The notes: generated by a model from the sequence alone, not told the origin. A stretch of 64,000 bases of DNA from Nectonema munidae (GCA_030549495.1 JAUIRK010001007.1:186001-250000); one strand, 5' to 3'. Shown: positions 23,495 through 34,020, counted from the first letter of the stretch. Made by a program: numbers and translations.

Positions 23495-24309
23495 TTAAGT
23501 AACTGACTTAATAGATGCATAATTGATTTTTCACTCTAATATAAATTATATTTCCTAAAAATAGAGATTCATAAGTTACTTCTAAAGGTGATGGAGTGGG
23601 AGGAAGTAAAAGTAACTTTTTTAAACCAAATTCTTTTTTATCATTTGTATTCAAAAAAATGAAAATAATAAACAAAAAGCTATAACATATGTACAGACAG
23701 AGAGTCTCTACGCCGTTCAACAAAGATACGGTTGCGCAGTGAATATTTATTGAAAGAGCATGATGAGCTGATTGTTATAGCAACTTTCATAATACTTCCC
23801 CTCCCACATATTTCAATAATCTCAATCATGAACGCTCTGTCGCAAATAACAAAATTCAATTTCCTAATTAAATACGAAATCATATCGAACATCAAACCTG
23901 ACATTTGTAATAAATTAAGCATGTTACTATTTAAATATTTTTGCGAAAGAATGTCAATTTATTATTGGCACACGCCATTGATTCAGTTATATGATTAATG
24001 GAATTGTTTGAGGATGAGGTTTATGATTGCTGCGTTTATTTGTGCAGAGAACAAGCTTGTATTGTTAGTTTCTGCTAACTTCATATATCATTGGTCATAT
24101 ACTCATTTAGAATTCAAAAGTGACTTAATTTCGCCTCACGGGTCCATTTCGCCCTGTTCAGACTGTTATCTGGGCCGCTAATTTTAGCTTATTCCCTGTT
24201 AGCTCACTATCCTCGATATAGAAAACTTTGATTTTATGAAAAACTATAGATATTCATATATTGGCTTTGTTTTTCTTTCTCCTGTTCTACTTTTGCTATA
24301 CATTCATAA

Positions 24310-24771
24310 CCCACTAAGTAGCATAGAAATCAGACAATATTTAAAAAAAACGCAGACGATTTATATTCAAAGTCATTGAAAAAAGCAGACGAAGATGAAA
24401 TTACTTATGTTCCCAAATGGGAACATTGGTACGTAATGGGTTAAAGATATAAAATATTTGGATCTTGTAATTATCTTTACGAGAATAAATTAGAACCAAC
24501 AAAGCAGGATGACTAGTAATTCCTATTTAATTCGATTGAAAGTAAGAGTCCCTCTGCATTCAACTTTGGGAAGATTTGAAAAATACGATCGTCTGCTTTT
24601 ATAAATGTTTCTTAATACAAATCGTCTGCTTGACACTAGATATCGTCTGATTATTTTAGCCGTTAATGGGTTAAGACCAAGCAAAGCAGACGACTTTAGT
24701 ATTTCCTATTAAATTCCATGTAAAGTAGGAATTCGTCTGCGTTCCCTTCGGGAACATTGTTCGTAAATGGG
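24310..24771. mobile_element. Cluster of three or four nested or abutting TTAA-type MITEs
   Basis: 24310-24440 is a family A copy (CCCACTAAGTAGC to GTACGTAATGGG, left flank ATAA, right flank TTAA). 24441-24662 holds degenerate pieces of the same elements, including GATATCGTCTGATTATTT. 24667-24771 is a short variant ending TTCGTAAATGGG before TTAA (24772-24775). The words GCAGACGA/TCGTCTGC recur throughout. Repeated insertion into neighbouring TTAA sites explains the layout. Confidence 0.7.
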
Positions 24772-24962
24772 TTAAATGGGAGTCAGTATTTTAATTTAAA
24801 ATATTTTCCAAAATTACATTTCCTTGCAGATGTTTTTAAATATCTTATTATACCTTAAAAATTAAAATTTTGATGAAGAAAAATAATTTGTTTTATTACG
24901 CGCTTAAATGACTTTGGATCATTTTAAAAGTACTTTAAAATTTAGTTGCTGAAATTATTTAA

Positions 24963-25083
24963 TCCTTCGAGGATTATTGTGATACGAATGAACCAAAAAA
25001 TACAATCGCCAGCTTAAAAGATATAAAATTGCATTGAAAAAGAAAGCAGGAGATTAGTCTTCAAAATTCTGGTTCTCAAAGGG
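24963..25083. mobile_element. TTAA-type MITE, family B, copy 3
   Basis: 121 bp. Starts TCCTTCGAGGATTATTGTG after TTAA (24959-24962) and ends TGGTTCTCAAAGGG before TTGA. The interior has AAAGAAAGCAGGAGATTAGTC, a decayed version of the GCAGACGATTA block. Confidence 0.68.
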
Positions 25084-25149
25084 TTGAAATTGTTTTTCTT
25101 TAAAAATTTACTTGTCTATTTCACATTTTCCTCCTTTACTGTAGTATAA

Positions 25150-25302
25150 GGGGCCGTGAGTAAGGTTGTTTGGTTAGATATTGAGTCTTGATTTGGTCTG
25201 GGGTTCGATCCCACATCAAGCCTACTTTCCTCATAGTTCAAAATGTCAAATCGATACAAGCGGCACATTTGTGCCTTCTCGATGAAAACACCCCACGGTA
25301 CC
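25150..25302 (+). mobile_element. SINE family 1, full-length copy
   Basis: tRNA-derived SINE. The head GGGGCCGTGAGTAAGGTTG has an A-box-like part, and GGGTTCGATCCCACATCAAG contains the B box GGTTCGATCC. The body reads CTACTTTCCTCATAGTTC, and the 3' end GATGAAAACACCCCACGGTA. About 153 bp, and the most complete copy in the window. Confidence 0.85.
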
Positions 25303-26084
25303 TTCTCCTTTATACGCCCTAAAGAACTAAATTTTTAAAAGCGGCCCTTTGGCGAAGAAGTTTGCCCGCCACAGATTTACATCGCCCGATCTAAAATATA
25401 AAATAATGAAACTTGATAAATACTTTATTTACTAACAAGTTATCTCAAAATCGGTAAGACGAACACTAGCTCATTTCATCCAAGAATAAGCAGACCGGAT
25501 TAAGTAGGTTGACAATAAACTAAATAGTCAGTGTTTGATAAAAATGACAATGGGATCAAATTGGATTGACTTGTCTCAAAATATCATAAAAAAGAAAGAT
25601 GAAGTTTCGCGTTATGAAAGAAAAATAGTTGAGAAACACATCATGAAGGTAGAAATATTTCTTTTTTGACTGAGTCTTAAATAGAAAAAGACAACAAAAA
25701 AAAAGACACAGATCGTTTTTATTATTTCTATTTTGAGATGCAGGTGAGTATGACAAAATACAAAACAGCAAAATGAGAAAAAATTGAAATGGAAAAATGT
25801 CGAAAATTTCTCGTTGTTCAGCGGAGATTAGTTCGGTCATACAAATTTCCTTTCGTATATTCAAATCAGTTAATTAGTAAAGCTCCTTACCTGGCCAGTT
25901 AGATTAACTAGTTTTACAGATATCAGCTTGAAAATAGCTAAACTTTCAAGTGGGGTGTCTAAGGAAAGTCAATCAATGTTCAAATAACTGTCAAAAGGTG
26001 TCTTTTTCTTTTTTCAAACGTAATTAGTGATTCAACAATTGTTATAAAAATTTAATCTTCTATGATGACAGTAAAGTACCTCTC
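25303..26084. other. Intergenic DNA
   Basis: No gene recognised. The - strand open frame at 25556-25864 is Phe/Leu-rich read-through of A/T DNA. Confidence 0.4.
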
Positions 26085-26402
26085 CATGTGCGTCCGCAGA
26101 AAAAACGAAGGAGGGTGGGCAAAAATTTTCGTAGTGTATAGAAACTATCAATTTATAAAAAAAAGTGTTTAAAACTAAGATTAATTTTATTCTAAATTCC
26201 AAACTCATTTTTTCTTCGACGAATACAATTTTTGTTTCAAGAGTAGCGCAGCTATGAATATATTTACGCTATTAATCTGCTAATAAATGTATATTTTTTT
26301 CATTTATTTTTGTATTTTTGTGACATTTTTTCTCTTCTATAAATTCTCACCCACCTGATCCCCCCCCCCCCTCAAAATTTTCTGATTGCGTCCTTGGTTT
26401 TA
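26085..26402. mobile_element. Possible hAT-like MITE with a C-run
   Basis: GCGTCCGCAGAAAA near 26092 and the inverted partner TTTTCTGATTGCGTCC near 26378-26395 form rough terminal repeats about 300 bp apart. 12 consecutive C occur at 26360-26371. No clean target duplication was found, so this is tentative. Confidence 0.38.
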
Positions 26403-27181
26403 AGTAAATCGTTTTTAATGTTCTTATATACAATATAATAGTTCTTCAAAAATATATATTCAAATTTCTTTACGATAATTATATGTTTAAATGAACAAGA
26501 GTAAAATTAGGATCAAGAAGGTGTAAAACAGTCTCGAAGAATGTGAGAAAACTTTTAAAAGAACTAGAGAACAGAGATCTGTTAAAAAATGTCAAAAATT
26601 TGAACTGTGATTAAAGTTGAAAGGTTGCCCATGTACTTCTTTCACGTTTCTTTTCACAGCAGGGTTGTGAAGTTGAAGGGAAAATATAAAATCCAACTCC
26701 GCCTCCAAGAACTTAAAAAAAAGACACCGAGTCAAGCAAATTCTTACGTCCTACTTCGACTGAAGAACCGCCACCCCATAATTCAAACTTTTTAGAATAC
26801 TAATAACTAGGCTAGTAAAAAAATTGTCATATTATTGATTTTTTGTGATAAATTTAGATTCAGACTTTAGATACCCGGTTTTATTTTTAAACACAATTTG
26901 GTCAAATTTTTCTTAAACAGTTTTGTCACTTAAAACAACTTGAAAGATCGAAGCTTAGAGTAAATCTTACGAATTTAAATCTTTTAAGACTCAGGTTTGA
27001 AAACAAATTGTGATATTTTTTTAATGAGTTTTTTTATTATATAATTCAGAGCAGATATTTTATGGGAGAGTGTTGCCGAATTGAGCTTGAAAGGAAAAGA
27101 AATTTAAAAAATGAAACAAAAAGACCATATGAATTATTTGGGAAGAAAGAATTAAAAAAAAAATTTTTAACAAAATATTGC
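26403..27181. other. AT-rich intergenic DNA
   Basis: No coding or repeat signal I can support. Confidence 0.4.
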
Positions 27182-28294
27182 GGTCTTTTCGTTTAGACGG
27201 GCACATCAAGTAATCACCATTTCATCTGCCTTTTATAGTACTAATCAATGAATTACGTAATTTTTTAATTTTGCTTGATAAAAATTTATACTTTTATTTA
27301 GATGCAGCCAGTTTATTTAACAAGTATTAGGTAGAAGAATCTGAGCGGATCTATCGGGAACAGCGTACATGAAGCATACACCCGTTTCTCGGCATATTGC
27401 ACCAAATACCCATTGCTGGGGATAAACTCTGCCCACATTCTACTTTCTTCTCGAGAAGCAGGACTCGTCGAGCAAATCGTCCTCCAATTTGCACAGGATT
27501 TCGAAGCAGTGAATTCGCACACACTTCACGCATATAATTTTTCCAATCAGTGTATGCTATATTGGACATTTAAGGTGTTTTTCACAAAAATTTGTTGCGG
27601 CAAGTTCATGACACCATGCATGAATAAAATAAACAATCGTTTTAAAAGGTCAACGAGTACCTTCTAACCACGTATCACGTCTCAGTCCCAACTTAGTTCT
27701 GCATAAACTTTTATTGCATCTCCAACGTGATAAATCATGCTTCATTAAATGCCGATTTGCACACAGTCTCTCATGATGCAATCCCTTATCTTGTAAGCAA
27801 GGGCGTAGGAACCATGGGGATAGGAGGGGATGTATCCTCTCCACCTTGGAAAATAATGCAAATTATCCCCCCAGGTTTAGTTTAGGTAATTTTATATATA
27901 GTAATTAAAAACTTAATATCATATGTAATGTCAGTGAATACTTTTGGTTTTTAGTATATTTGTATGTCTATTTGTGCAACTGTTTTTTTTATTATATAAA
28001 AAGTAGTTTTTCCTCTTTTTCATTTTAAATATAATAAATTTCTTAAATTTAAAAACTTACTATTGTACAAAAAAATTTTGCTTAAAAAACTTCAATATAA
28101 TTTTTTTATACCCCCCAGTTTTTTTAGCTTTCCTACGCCACTGCTTGTAAGTAACGAATAGCTTTTTCTTCAGTGTTCACTTTTGTAGCCAGTTCGTAAA
28201 CAGTTAGCATTAAATAAATAATTATAAAAATAAATAACTATAAAAGGCAGACAAAATGGTGATTACTTGATGTGGCTGTCTAAACGAAAAGACC
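27182..28294 (-). mobile_element. Merlin-type DNA transposon (IS1595/ISXO2-like), broken, with a nested MITE
   Basis: The ends are 57-bp inverted repeats (27182-27238 and 28238-28294), about 93% alike, beginning GGTCTTTTCGTTTAGAC. On the - strand a transposase is legible. Near 27790-27655 is a zinc-ribbon-like part (C-x-x-x-x-C, SRWRCNKSLCR, T-W-L-E-G-T-R). Then YTDWKNYMREVC (about 27560) and QIGG are followed, after a frame change, by LLDESCFSRRK, and after a stop by NVGRVYPQQWVFGAICRETG and VPDRSAQILLPNT. These are the I-D-E-S, RKYNxGR and QWVFG blocks of the ISXO2-like DDE domain. The C-terminal third (H-x-x-V-N-H, T-G-x-H-T-N) is deleted before the left end. No matching target duplication was seen. 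A hAT MITE at 27798-28143 splits it. Confidence 0.82.
27798..28143. mobile_element. hAT-like MITE nested in the Merlin copy, 8-bp target duplication
   Basis: 346 bp. Starts CAAGGGCGTAGGAACC and ends TTCCTACGCCACTG, inverted ends of the CAGTGGCGTAGGAA type. The 8-bp CTTGTAAG is directly repeated at 27790-27797 and 28144-28151. The interior is A/T-rich with C/G runs near both ends and no ORF. Confidence 0.88.
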
Positions 28295-28643
28295 CAGATT
28301 TTGTATGATGCTCAATTTTTTTAGATACTTTCGCATAAATTTACCCAAAACTCGAAAAATATACCTTTCTATAGAAGGTAGCGTTAGATGGGATAGAGTA
28401 TAAACATTTTTCGATTATATTCAAAGTAATGAGACTACTATTGCATATTTATTGTCAAAGAAACAAACAGGACGTGTTGTTATGAAGTTAAACATGTCAT
28501 ATACTTTTAACTCATATTTCATTTATTCATTAACCAATCTTTTCCACTTAACTAGCGGATCCAAAGAGGGAGCCGGCTAGGCCTCGGCTCCCAATAGAAT
28601 GAGCCCTCAAAAATTCTCGTTTCATCACAATTCTTTAGTTATA

Positions 28644-28802
28644 TATTATTTTAAAAGAATGTATGTTACAAATATATAAATACAACTGAGAGAACGATAC
28701 AATCGTAACGCGAACGCTCCCAATTTGGGAAACAAACTTATTGTCTAGTGATAGCTTGATTACTAACCACGTAGAATCGCGTCGCTAGAGCACTACCTAA
28801 CC
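28644..28802 (-). mobile_element. SINE-like repeat family 3, copy 1
   Basis: On the - strand it begins GGTTAGGTAGTGCTCTAGCG, then GTGGTTAGTAATCAAGC, which is tRNA-like in spacing though the B box is poor. It is nearly identical to 40535-40694: about three differences in the inner 134 bp. Very young compared with neighbouring repeats. Confidence 0.62.
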
Positions 28803-28979
28803 ATGGCACCCTTTAGGGAAAACTTATTTAAAATTTCCATAGTTTTTTATTATAATTTTTTTATTTCTACATCTGCATTGATGCAACAATCAATACCTTA
28901 TACAGAGATTATATAAAAAAATTATACTGATCCTGCTATCACAGAAAAAATAATAATACAAATATGTAATGTTAAGTTT

Positions 28980-29046
28980 TAAAGTAGTTGCACAATTTTG
29001 GCAGTACCCTTAAAAAATCGTACGGCACACCGGTTGGGAATCACTG
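28980..29046 (-). mobile_element. hAT-like terminal fragment inserted in the second Merlin copy
   Basis: On the - strand it starts CAGTGATTCCCAACCGGTGT and continues TTTTTTAAGGGTACTGCC, a typical hAT non-autonomous terminus. Its partner end was not found upstream. It abuts Merlin transposase sequence at 29047. Confidence 0.6.
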
Positions 29047-29427
29047 ATCTAATTGTTGACGATTCAAAATATTTCAAAGACCCTGAAACTGGAGAACACA
29101 CTAACTCTATAGAATCGTTGTGGACTTTCGCAAAATTGCGAAATAAAAAAGAATGCGGTACTGCGCGATCACTAATCGATTCATATATGTGCGAATTTTT
29201 TTGGCGCAAAAGTAACAAAGTGCTAGATTCAGAGGGAAAATTTTATTCCTTTGCTTAAATAAAACTATTCTTAATATCTATTAAAGTTATTTTTTTATTT
29301 ACGTTTCCTTTTATAAACAACAAAATATGGGTAAACGGCGAGAATTTTCCTTAGAATTTGGCAACCAGGACATAACTATAAGTCAGACGAAATAGTGATT
29401 ACCTGATGTGGCCACTAAACGAAAAGC
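29047..29427 (+). mobile_element. Second Merlin copy: transposase C-terminus and right inverted repeat
   Basis: The + strand frame reads IVDDSKYFKDPETGEHTN, then SIESLWTFAKLRNKKECGT and DSYMCEFFWRKSNK, stopping at 29256-29258. This is the last part of the ISXO2-like DDE domain (x-F-x-D-P-x-T-G-x-H-T-N-x-I-E, W-x-x-x-K, E-F-x-W-R). The inverted repeat at 29381-29427 (AGTCAGACGAAATAGTG to CTAAACGAAAAGC) matches the ends of the first copy. The 5' two-thirds is missing. This is the part the first copy lacks, but it runs in the opposite direction, so it is a separate copy. Confidence 0.78.
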
Positions 29428-29549
29428 AACAAAAACTTTTAAGATTCAGATTATACAAATTTCAAAAATATTTTAAACAAAATATTGCAAATAAGTTCTA
29501 TTTTTAGTTCCAAAACTAGACCGATTAATAAATATCCTGGTGGATCTAC

Positions 29550-30719
29550 AAGATGTAGTAGCATTGATGGTTAAAAAACAAACTTACGTCAAGAAGATAT
29601 TCCTCAGTATGCTACAGTGTGATGATTTGTAAGAAGAAACAATTTTGGTGAGTAATGATGATGATTAGAAAATGCACGCAAAAGCATTGAACGAGTGCAG
29701 CAGAAAGGAAAAGACTGACGGTGTCGTGATACTTGTTATTATAGCAGGAGAAAAAGAGGAGAAGAGGAAAGTAGTGATAGAAGTATCATGTCTACTACTT
29801 CAACTACACTACTACTTGTAAACAAAAAATAATAAACTGAGCTTATTAAAGCGTCTAGACACTTAAATTAGCATAAACGTAGTGGTATGCTAGTGCACAG
29901 CAGACGCCACGACGAAAACGCTTGCCTGAAAGGAGGAGAGAGAAAAGATTGCTTCTACTGCCAAGGTAGCGCAGGGATAGTGGTGGTGGTTGTAGCATTT
30001 ATATTTGAGATGATTGCTGCTGCTGCTGATGTTGCTGATGCTGTTATGCCAAAGCAGAAGAAGGAGCAGGCGCAGACGAAAACAAACGATGACGAAATAA
30101 TGATGACAAAGTGCTGATGCTGCTAAATTGCTTTTGTCGTCCAAGTCACAACGACAACAGCACACTCATTCATTCCTGTCTGCTAGCAGACACTCTCATG
30201 CATCCAGCGATTTTCTTCACTCATCATCACAGTGTCTGTAATTTCCTCATCATCGTCTTGATATGCGCTGCTTACCTTTGATGTGGTCGCATGTAGTAAA
30301 ACTTGAAATACTAATACTACACAACGCTATGTTGCCTATATTCCTTCAGAATGGTGCTTGCTGTCTCAGATCTTACGTCAAAAAAGCAGCTACAGCATTC
30401 AACTCAGAACAAGTACACAAACAAACAGAGGGAGGGAGTATATTGCCATGAGATATAATGATGCTTCCAGACATCCACTGCATTTCAAATGCATATTCGG
30501 CACGCATTTCATTCATCTTGTTTTGCGCTCCCGCATAAACAAACACAATTCGTACTCCCTCGTCTCGTGGATTTAATTGGCCGTCAGTCTGATTCAATGG
30601 CGCCCTCCTTTCTGTGGACTGGCTATATAGATTTGGCCTCTTTCAGGGTTTCTGTGTCGAGACTTCGGACGTCTCCTTTATCCAGACTTCTAGGGTTTTT
30701 TGATTCTCTAGAGAATAAA
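29550..30719. other. Balanced-composition block, possible promoter or exon region
   Basis: Clearly less A/T-rich than the surroundings and without recognised transposons. It includes a TGCTGCTGCTGCTGATG run near 30013, a CAAG|GTAGC donor-like site at 29965, and an open - strand stretch of about 95 codons (about 30373-30660) with QLNPRDEGVRIVFVYAGAQN and RAEYAFEMQWMSG. The + strand is also open over part of it, so the coding strand cannot be decided. No domain is recognised. Confidence 0.35.
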
Positions 30720-30828
30720 GGTACCGTGGGGTGTTTTCATCGAGAAGGCACAATTCCGTTTCTTGTATCGAACTAATTAGGAGGAAAGTAGGCTTGCTGG
30801 GGAATCGAACCCAAGCCATTGAGTATCA
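30720..30828 (-). mobile_element. SINE family 1, copy
   Basis: Starts GGTACCGTGGGGTGTTTTCA and includes GAATCGAACCC (inverted B box). It is truncated after GAGTATC, before the A-box end. Confidence 0.8.
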
Positions 30829-31984
30829 AAAAAAATTTTTTGTATGCAACTTTTTATCTCAAAAAAGATGTAAATGAGCAATTATCCGTTCTACTAAAGA
30901 CTAGATCATGTCTTTTCTGGTGACTTTTTTGGCCAAAATTTTATTTTCTCCCTCCTCTGGTAAATTTCTTTTGTAGGTAAAGCTTGTTTGCATTGATATG
31001 TTTGTCAAATCTTTGTATAGCACAGAAACACACTGATTTCAAAGCATGACAAATTGAGCAAGTAGCGATAACCTCTATTGTCGCTAGTCTGTCCGGGTAA
31101 TTGGAGTTTTAGTTATCGCATCACTGTTCAAATGATGGAATCATCCATATGCTATTGCATAGTGGTAGTGAACTGTGTTAAGATTTTAAAAAAGTACAAT
31201 GTACGCTGATCAAATATGCATTCTATTTAACTTTATGAGAGACAGAATTTCCCAGATTAATTTTCTGCTTTCTTTTTCACTGGAATTATGGGCATAAATA
31301 AAGCACTATTTTTATTTTTCACGATTATAATTCTCCTCAAAGCTTCAAGGAAATTAAATATGCAAAGTAATCCCTTCAGGGGTGCCCATTTTAATCCAGC
31401 GTGCCATAATTTGACACAGATGAATCGACTAATTCAAGACATCAAATTCTTCCATGTTCATTATTTCTTCCCTAACCTAACGATATTGGAGAGTGAGAGT
31501 GTTGAGTGAGAATTTTAATCATCGCTTGCTTTATTACTCTCCAAACTTCTTCCTTGTTTTTTTCTCTCACTTTTTGTCGTTGCGTAACAAAGTAAGAATA
31601 ATATGAGCAGTATTTAAATTATGCTATATAAAAGTGAGAAAACGATATCAAAATTGATTCAAAATCCTTTAAACATGAAACAAAACCTTTATTATCATCA
31701 ACATTTTTATTCCTTATCATAAATTATTAAGCATCTTAGCAAATGTAATCTTAAAAAATAATTCAATTATAAACATCTTCATTTAAAAACAAATTTATTA
31801 TACACTTAAAAAAAGCCTAACTTTTTTCTAGAATTAAAATATTGAAATAAAAGCAGAAAAAAGGGAAAGAAAACGATATTAGTCGAAATACTTTTAACCA
31901 ATCAATGATCTTGATTGAGTGTCAATATCTCAAACTTATAATCGATCAATTTTTTGGCTCAATGACAATAAATTAATCTTGAAT
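30829..31984. other. Intergenic DNA
   Basis: No gene supported. The + strand ORF 31288-31509 has a hydrophobic start but no homology that I recognise. Confidence 0.4.
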
Positions 31985-32080
31985 AAACCTAAATAACTTT
32001 AGATTGTAACTTCATCTCAGCGGGTCGTGTAAAAATCTTTGGTGAGTCGTAGTTTGCCCACCTCCGTTCTATGTTGTTGA
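31985..32080 (-). mobile_element. hAT-like repeat end, second copy
   Basis: On the - strand it begins CGGAGGTGGGCAAACTACGA and ends in TAAAGTTATT. It is the same family as 1616-1704. No partner end was found. Confidence 0.52.
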
Positions 32081-32228
32081 GTTTGATTCAAGGTATTGTA
32101 AAATTATTGTTATTAATTCATATTTTTCACTTCCTTTACAATGACGATTTTTAGAGAAAAATATAAGAAATCATTGGAACTATCTTTTCTTCAAATTGGA
32201 CGTATGCCAACTTAAATGTTGGACATAA

Positions 32229-32357
32229 CCCATTTACGACCAATGTTCCTATTTTGGAACATAAGTAATTTCATCTTCGTCTGTTTTTTCAATGACTTTG
32301 AATATAAATCGTCTGCGTTTTTTTAGATATCGTCTGCTTTGTTTGCTCTTAAATGGG
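32229..32357. mobile_element. TTAA-type MITE, family A, copy 7
   Basis: 129 bp. Starts CCCATTTACGACCAATG and ends TCTTAAATGGG. The flanks are ATAA (32225-32228) and TTAT (32358-32361). It has the same orientation and interior as copy 2 but without the internal duplication. Confidence 0.85.
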
Positions 32358-32404
32358 TTATTAAAGAAACTTTAAATCCACATAGAATGTAGATTGCAAT
32401 ACGC

Positions 32405-32800
32405 ACTAGTGAACATATCCCCCCTGGTATTTTCTGCTGCCCTACCCCTTCAGATAAGTTTATGTTATAATTTTTTAAACTTTTAAGTATATTTCTAATA
32501 AAAAAATCTAAATTTTTACTTCTATTTAAAAATACAATTTAAGATTTATAAAAAAAAATTTTTTTTTAAGAGTTGAATTAAAATCTCTTACTAATAGCAA
32601 AAAAACCTCTACTTTTTGTCCCCCCCCCTCCCCCTCTCAACGATTTCTGATTGCTCCTTTGCACACAGGTCTACCATTTTCCGTTGTATTACGTCTTTTT
32701 GCAGTTCTATTTTGTCTTTTTGGAATTCTGCTCCTTCTTTTTTGGTAACTCAATTTCGCCTCAGTAAACTACAAAATAGAATTGCAAAAAGACACAATAT
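32405..32800. repeat. C-run region and 21-bp minisatellite fragment
   Basis: 9 consecutive C at 32620-32628 within a C/T-rich stretch. Then CAGTTCTATTTTGTC (about 32702) and the inverted ACAAAATAGAATTGCAAAAAG (about 32770). These are single units of the minisatellite at 60130 in both orientations. Confidence 0.45.
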
Positions 32801-33087
32801 AATTCTTTTTGAATTTGGCTGCCAATCAAAATCTATAGAAGTATGCACGTGAATCTGTTTCACAAATATTTTCTATTAAAAAATGTTGTTATTTAATTTC
32901 TTCCAATTTTCAATTTGTCCTTTGTTTTGTGTTAGCTTTCAAAATAGATCCTATTAAAATATGGAATATGAGCGTTTTTTTAAATTGTAAAAAATCTTTG
33001 AGACATTTTTCTTTTATAATTTCATATATTTTTGATTGCCAATTCAAATCTGATTTTGATTCAAAAAATTTCCATCAAAGCTTGAGT

Positions 33088-33233
33088 TGGCGTAGCCAAA
33101 AAATGGAAGTTGGGGGGCATGCAAGGAACTTAGGGGGCAAGCATATTGGAAATAAAATTATTTGGGGGGGGCAGAAAAGGTATTTGAGGGGGGGGGCACT
33201 GCCCCCCCCCCTTGCCCCTCTCTGGCTACGCCA
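33088..33233. mobile_element. MITE with perfect TGGCGTAGCCA ends and G/C runs
   Basis: Ends TGGCGTAGCCA (33088-33098) and TGGCTACGCCA (33223-33233) are perfect inverted repeats of a hAT-like type. The 146-bp body is full of G runs (33164-33171, 33188-33196) and a C run (33202-33211) that can pair with each other. No clear 8-bp duplication. Confidence 0.65.
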
Positions 33234-33359
33234 TGAGAGTAATTCAAAATTTAATCAACAAATATCTAAAAATTGAGGTATTTAGCATCATTTTAAAAAT
33301 TACTCAATGAAACAATAAAAGATTGGCTGGTGATTCTTTAAAAAGCTGAAATATCACTG

Positions 33360-33430
33360 TAAAACCCATAAAATAGAATCGAAAAAAAAGAATTGAAGAA
33401 ACGACAAATTAGAACTAAAAATACTTATCA
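33360..33430. repeat. Minisatellite fragment
   Basis: Words TAAAATAGAATCGAAAAA and GACAAATTAGAACTAAAAAT match the 21-bp family at 60130. Confidence 0.4.
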
Positions 33431-33583
33431 TTTACTTATTATGATAAGGATACTTATCATTTTAATAGTTTCAATGAAAACAATCAGAACAGTACAATAA
33501 ATCCATTGTAAAGGAAAGATGGAGCATGGATAGACATTTTGATCCTATTTCAACAATCTTATCAAATTGCAGCACCCAACCTT

Positions 33584-33710
33584 GGGGCGTGAGTACGGTT
33601 GGTTAGATGCAGGCTTTCCATAACTCAAGGTCTTGTGTTCGATCTCGCATCAAGCCTCCTTTCCTCGTAGTTCGATACAAGCGACGCAATTGTGCCTTCT
33701 CGATGAAAAC
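33584..33710 (+). mobile_element. SINE family 1, copy
   Basis: GGGGCGTGAGTACGGTTGG head, GTGTTCGATCTCGCATCAAG B-box region, body TCCTCGTAGTTCGATACAAG, tail CTCGATGAAAAC running into AAGAAAAAG. The next 26 bp lead directly to the hAT MITE at 33737. Confidence 0.83.
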
Positions 33711-33736
33711 AAGAAAAAGAAAAAGAACTCACAGGG

Positions 33737-34020
33737 CAGTCCCGGATCTACCAAGTGGGGGGGGGGGGGGGCATTAGCAGATCGATTAAATTTACAAATG
33801 ATAGTCAGGAAGTAAAAATTTTTTTAATAAAATCGATCTAGATTCTACAAAAAAGATAAAAACCACAAAATTCAAAAGCAAAAATTTATTTTAAGGAGGA
33901 AATTTAGAAGAATCGAAGAAAACTAAAAGATATTACAAAAAGTCAAAAAAAAATTTTTTTTCAACTAAGCGCGGGGCCTGTAACAGTTGCTACATCTGGT
34001 ACTATGTTAATCCGGCACTG
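33737..34020. mobile_element. hAT-like MITE (CAGTSCCGGAT family), copy 1
   Basis: 284 bp. Starts CAGTCCCGGATCTACCAAGT and ends ATGTTAATCCGGCACTG. The 8-bp flanks TCACAGGG and TCGCAGGC agree at six positions, a decayed target duplication. It contains 15 consecutive G (33757-33771) absent from its relative at 48309. Body words such as AATAAAATCGATCTAGATTC and CAACTAAGCGCGGGGCCTG are shared with that copy. Confidence 0.82.

Noticed and set aside
25203-25214. GGTTCGATCC words as functional tRNA genes
   Set aside because: Every good B box found is embedded in a multi-copy SINE with a non-tRNA body; no complete cloverleaf was seen.
27413-27667. + strand ORF over the first Merlin copy
   Set aside because: Shadow; the - strand carries the D-E-S and QWVFG blocks.
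29047-29218. - strand ORF across the Merlin C-terminus
   Set aside because: Shadow; the + strand frame has the D-P-x-T-G-x-H-T-N block.
29890-30165. Cysteine/leucine-rich - strand ORF
   Set aside because: It is the complement of a GTGGTGGTTG/GCTGCTGCTG repeat run; residues follow from the simple repeat and the + strand is open too.
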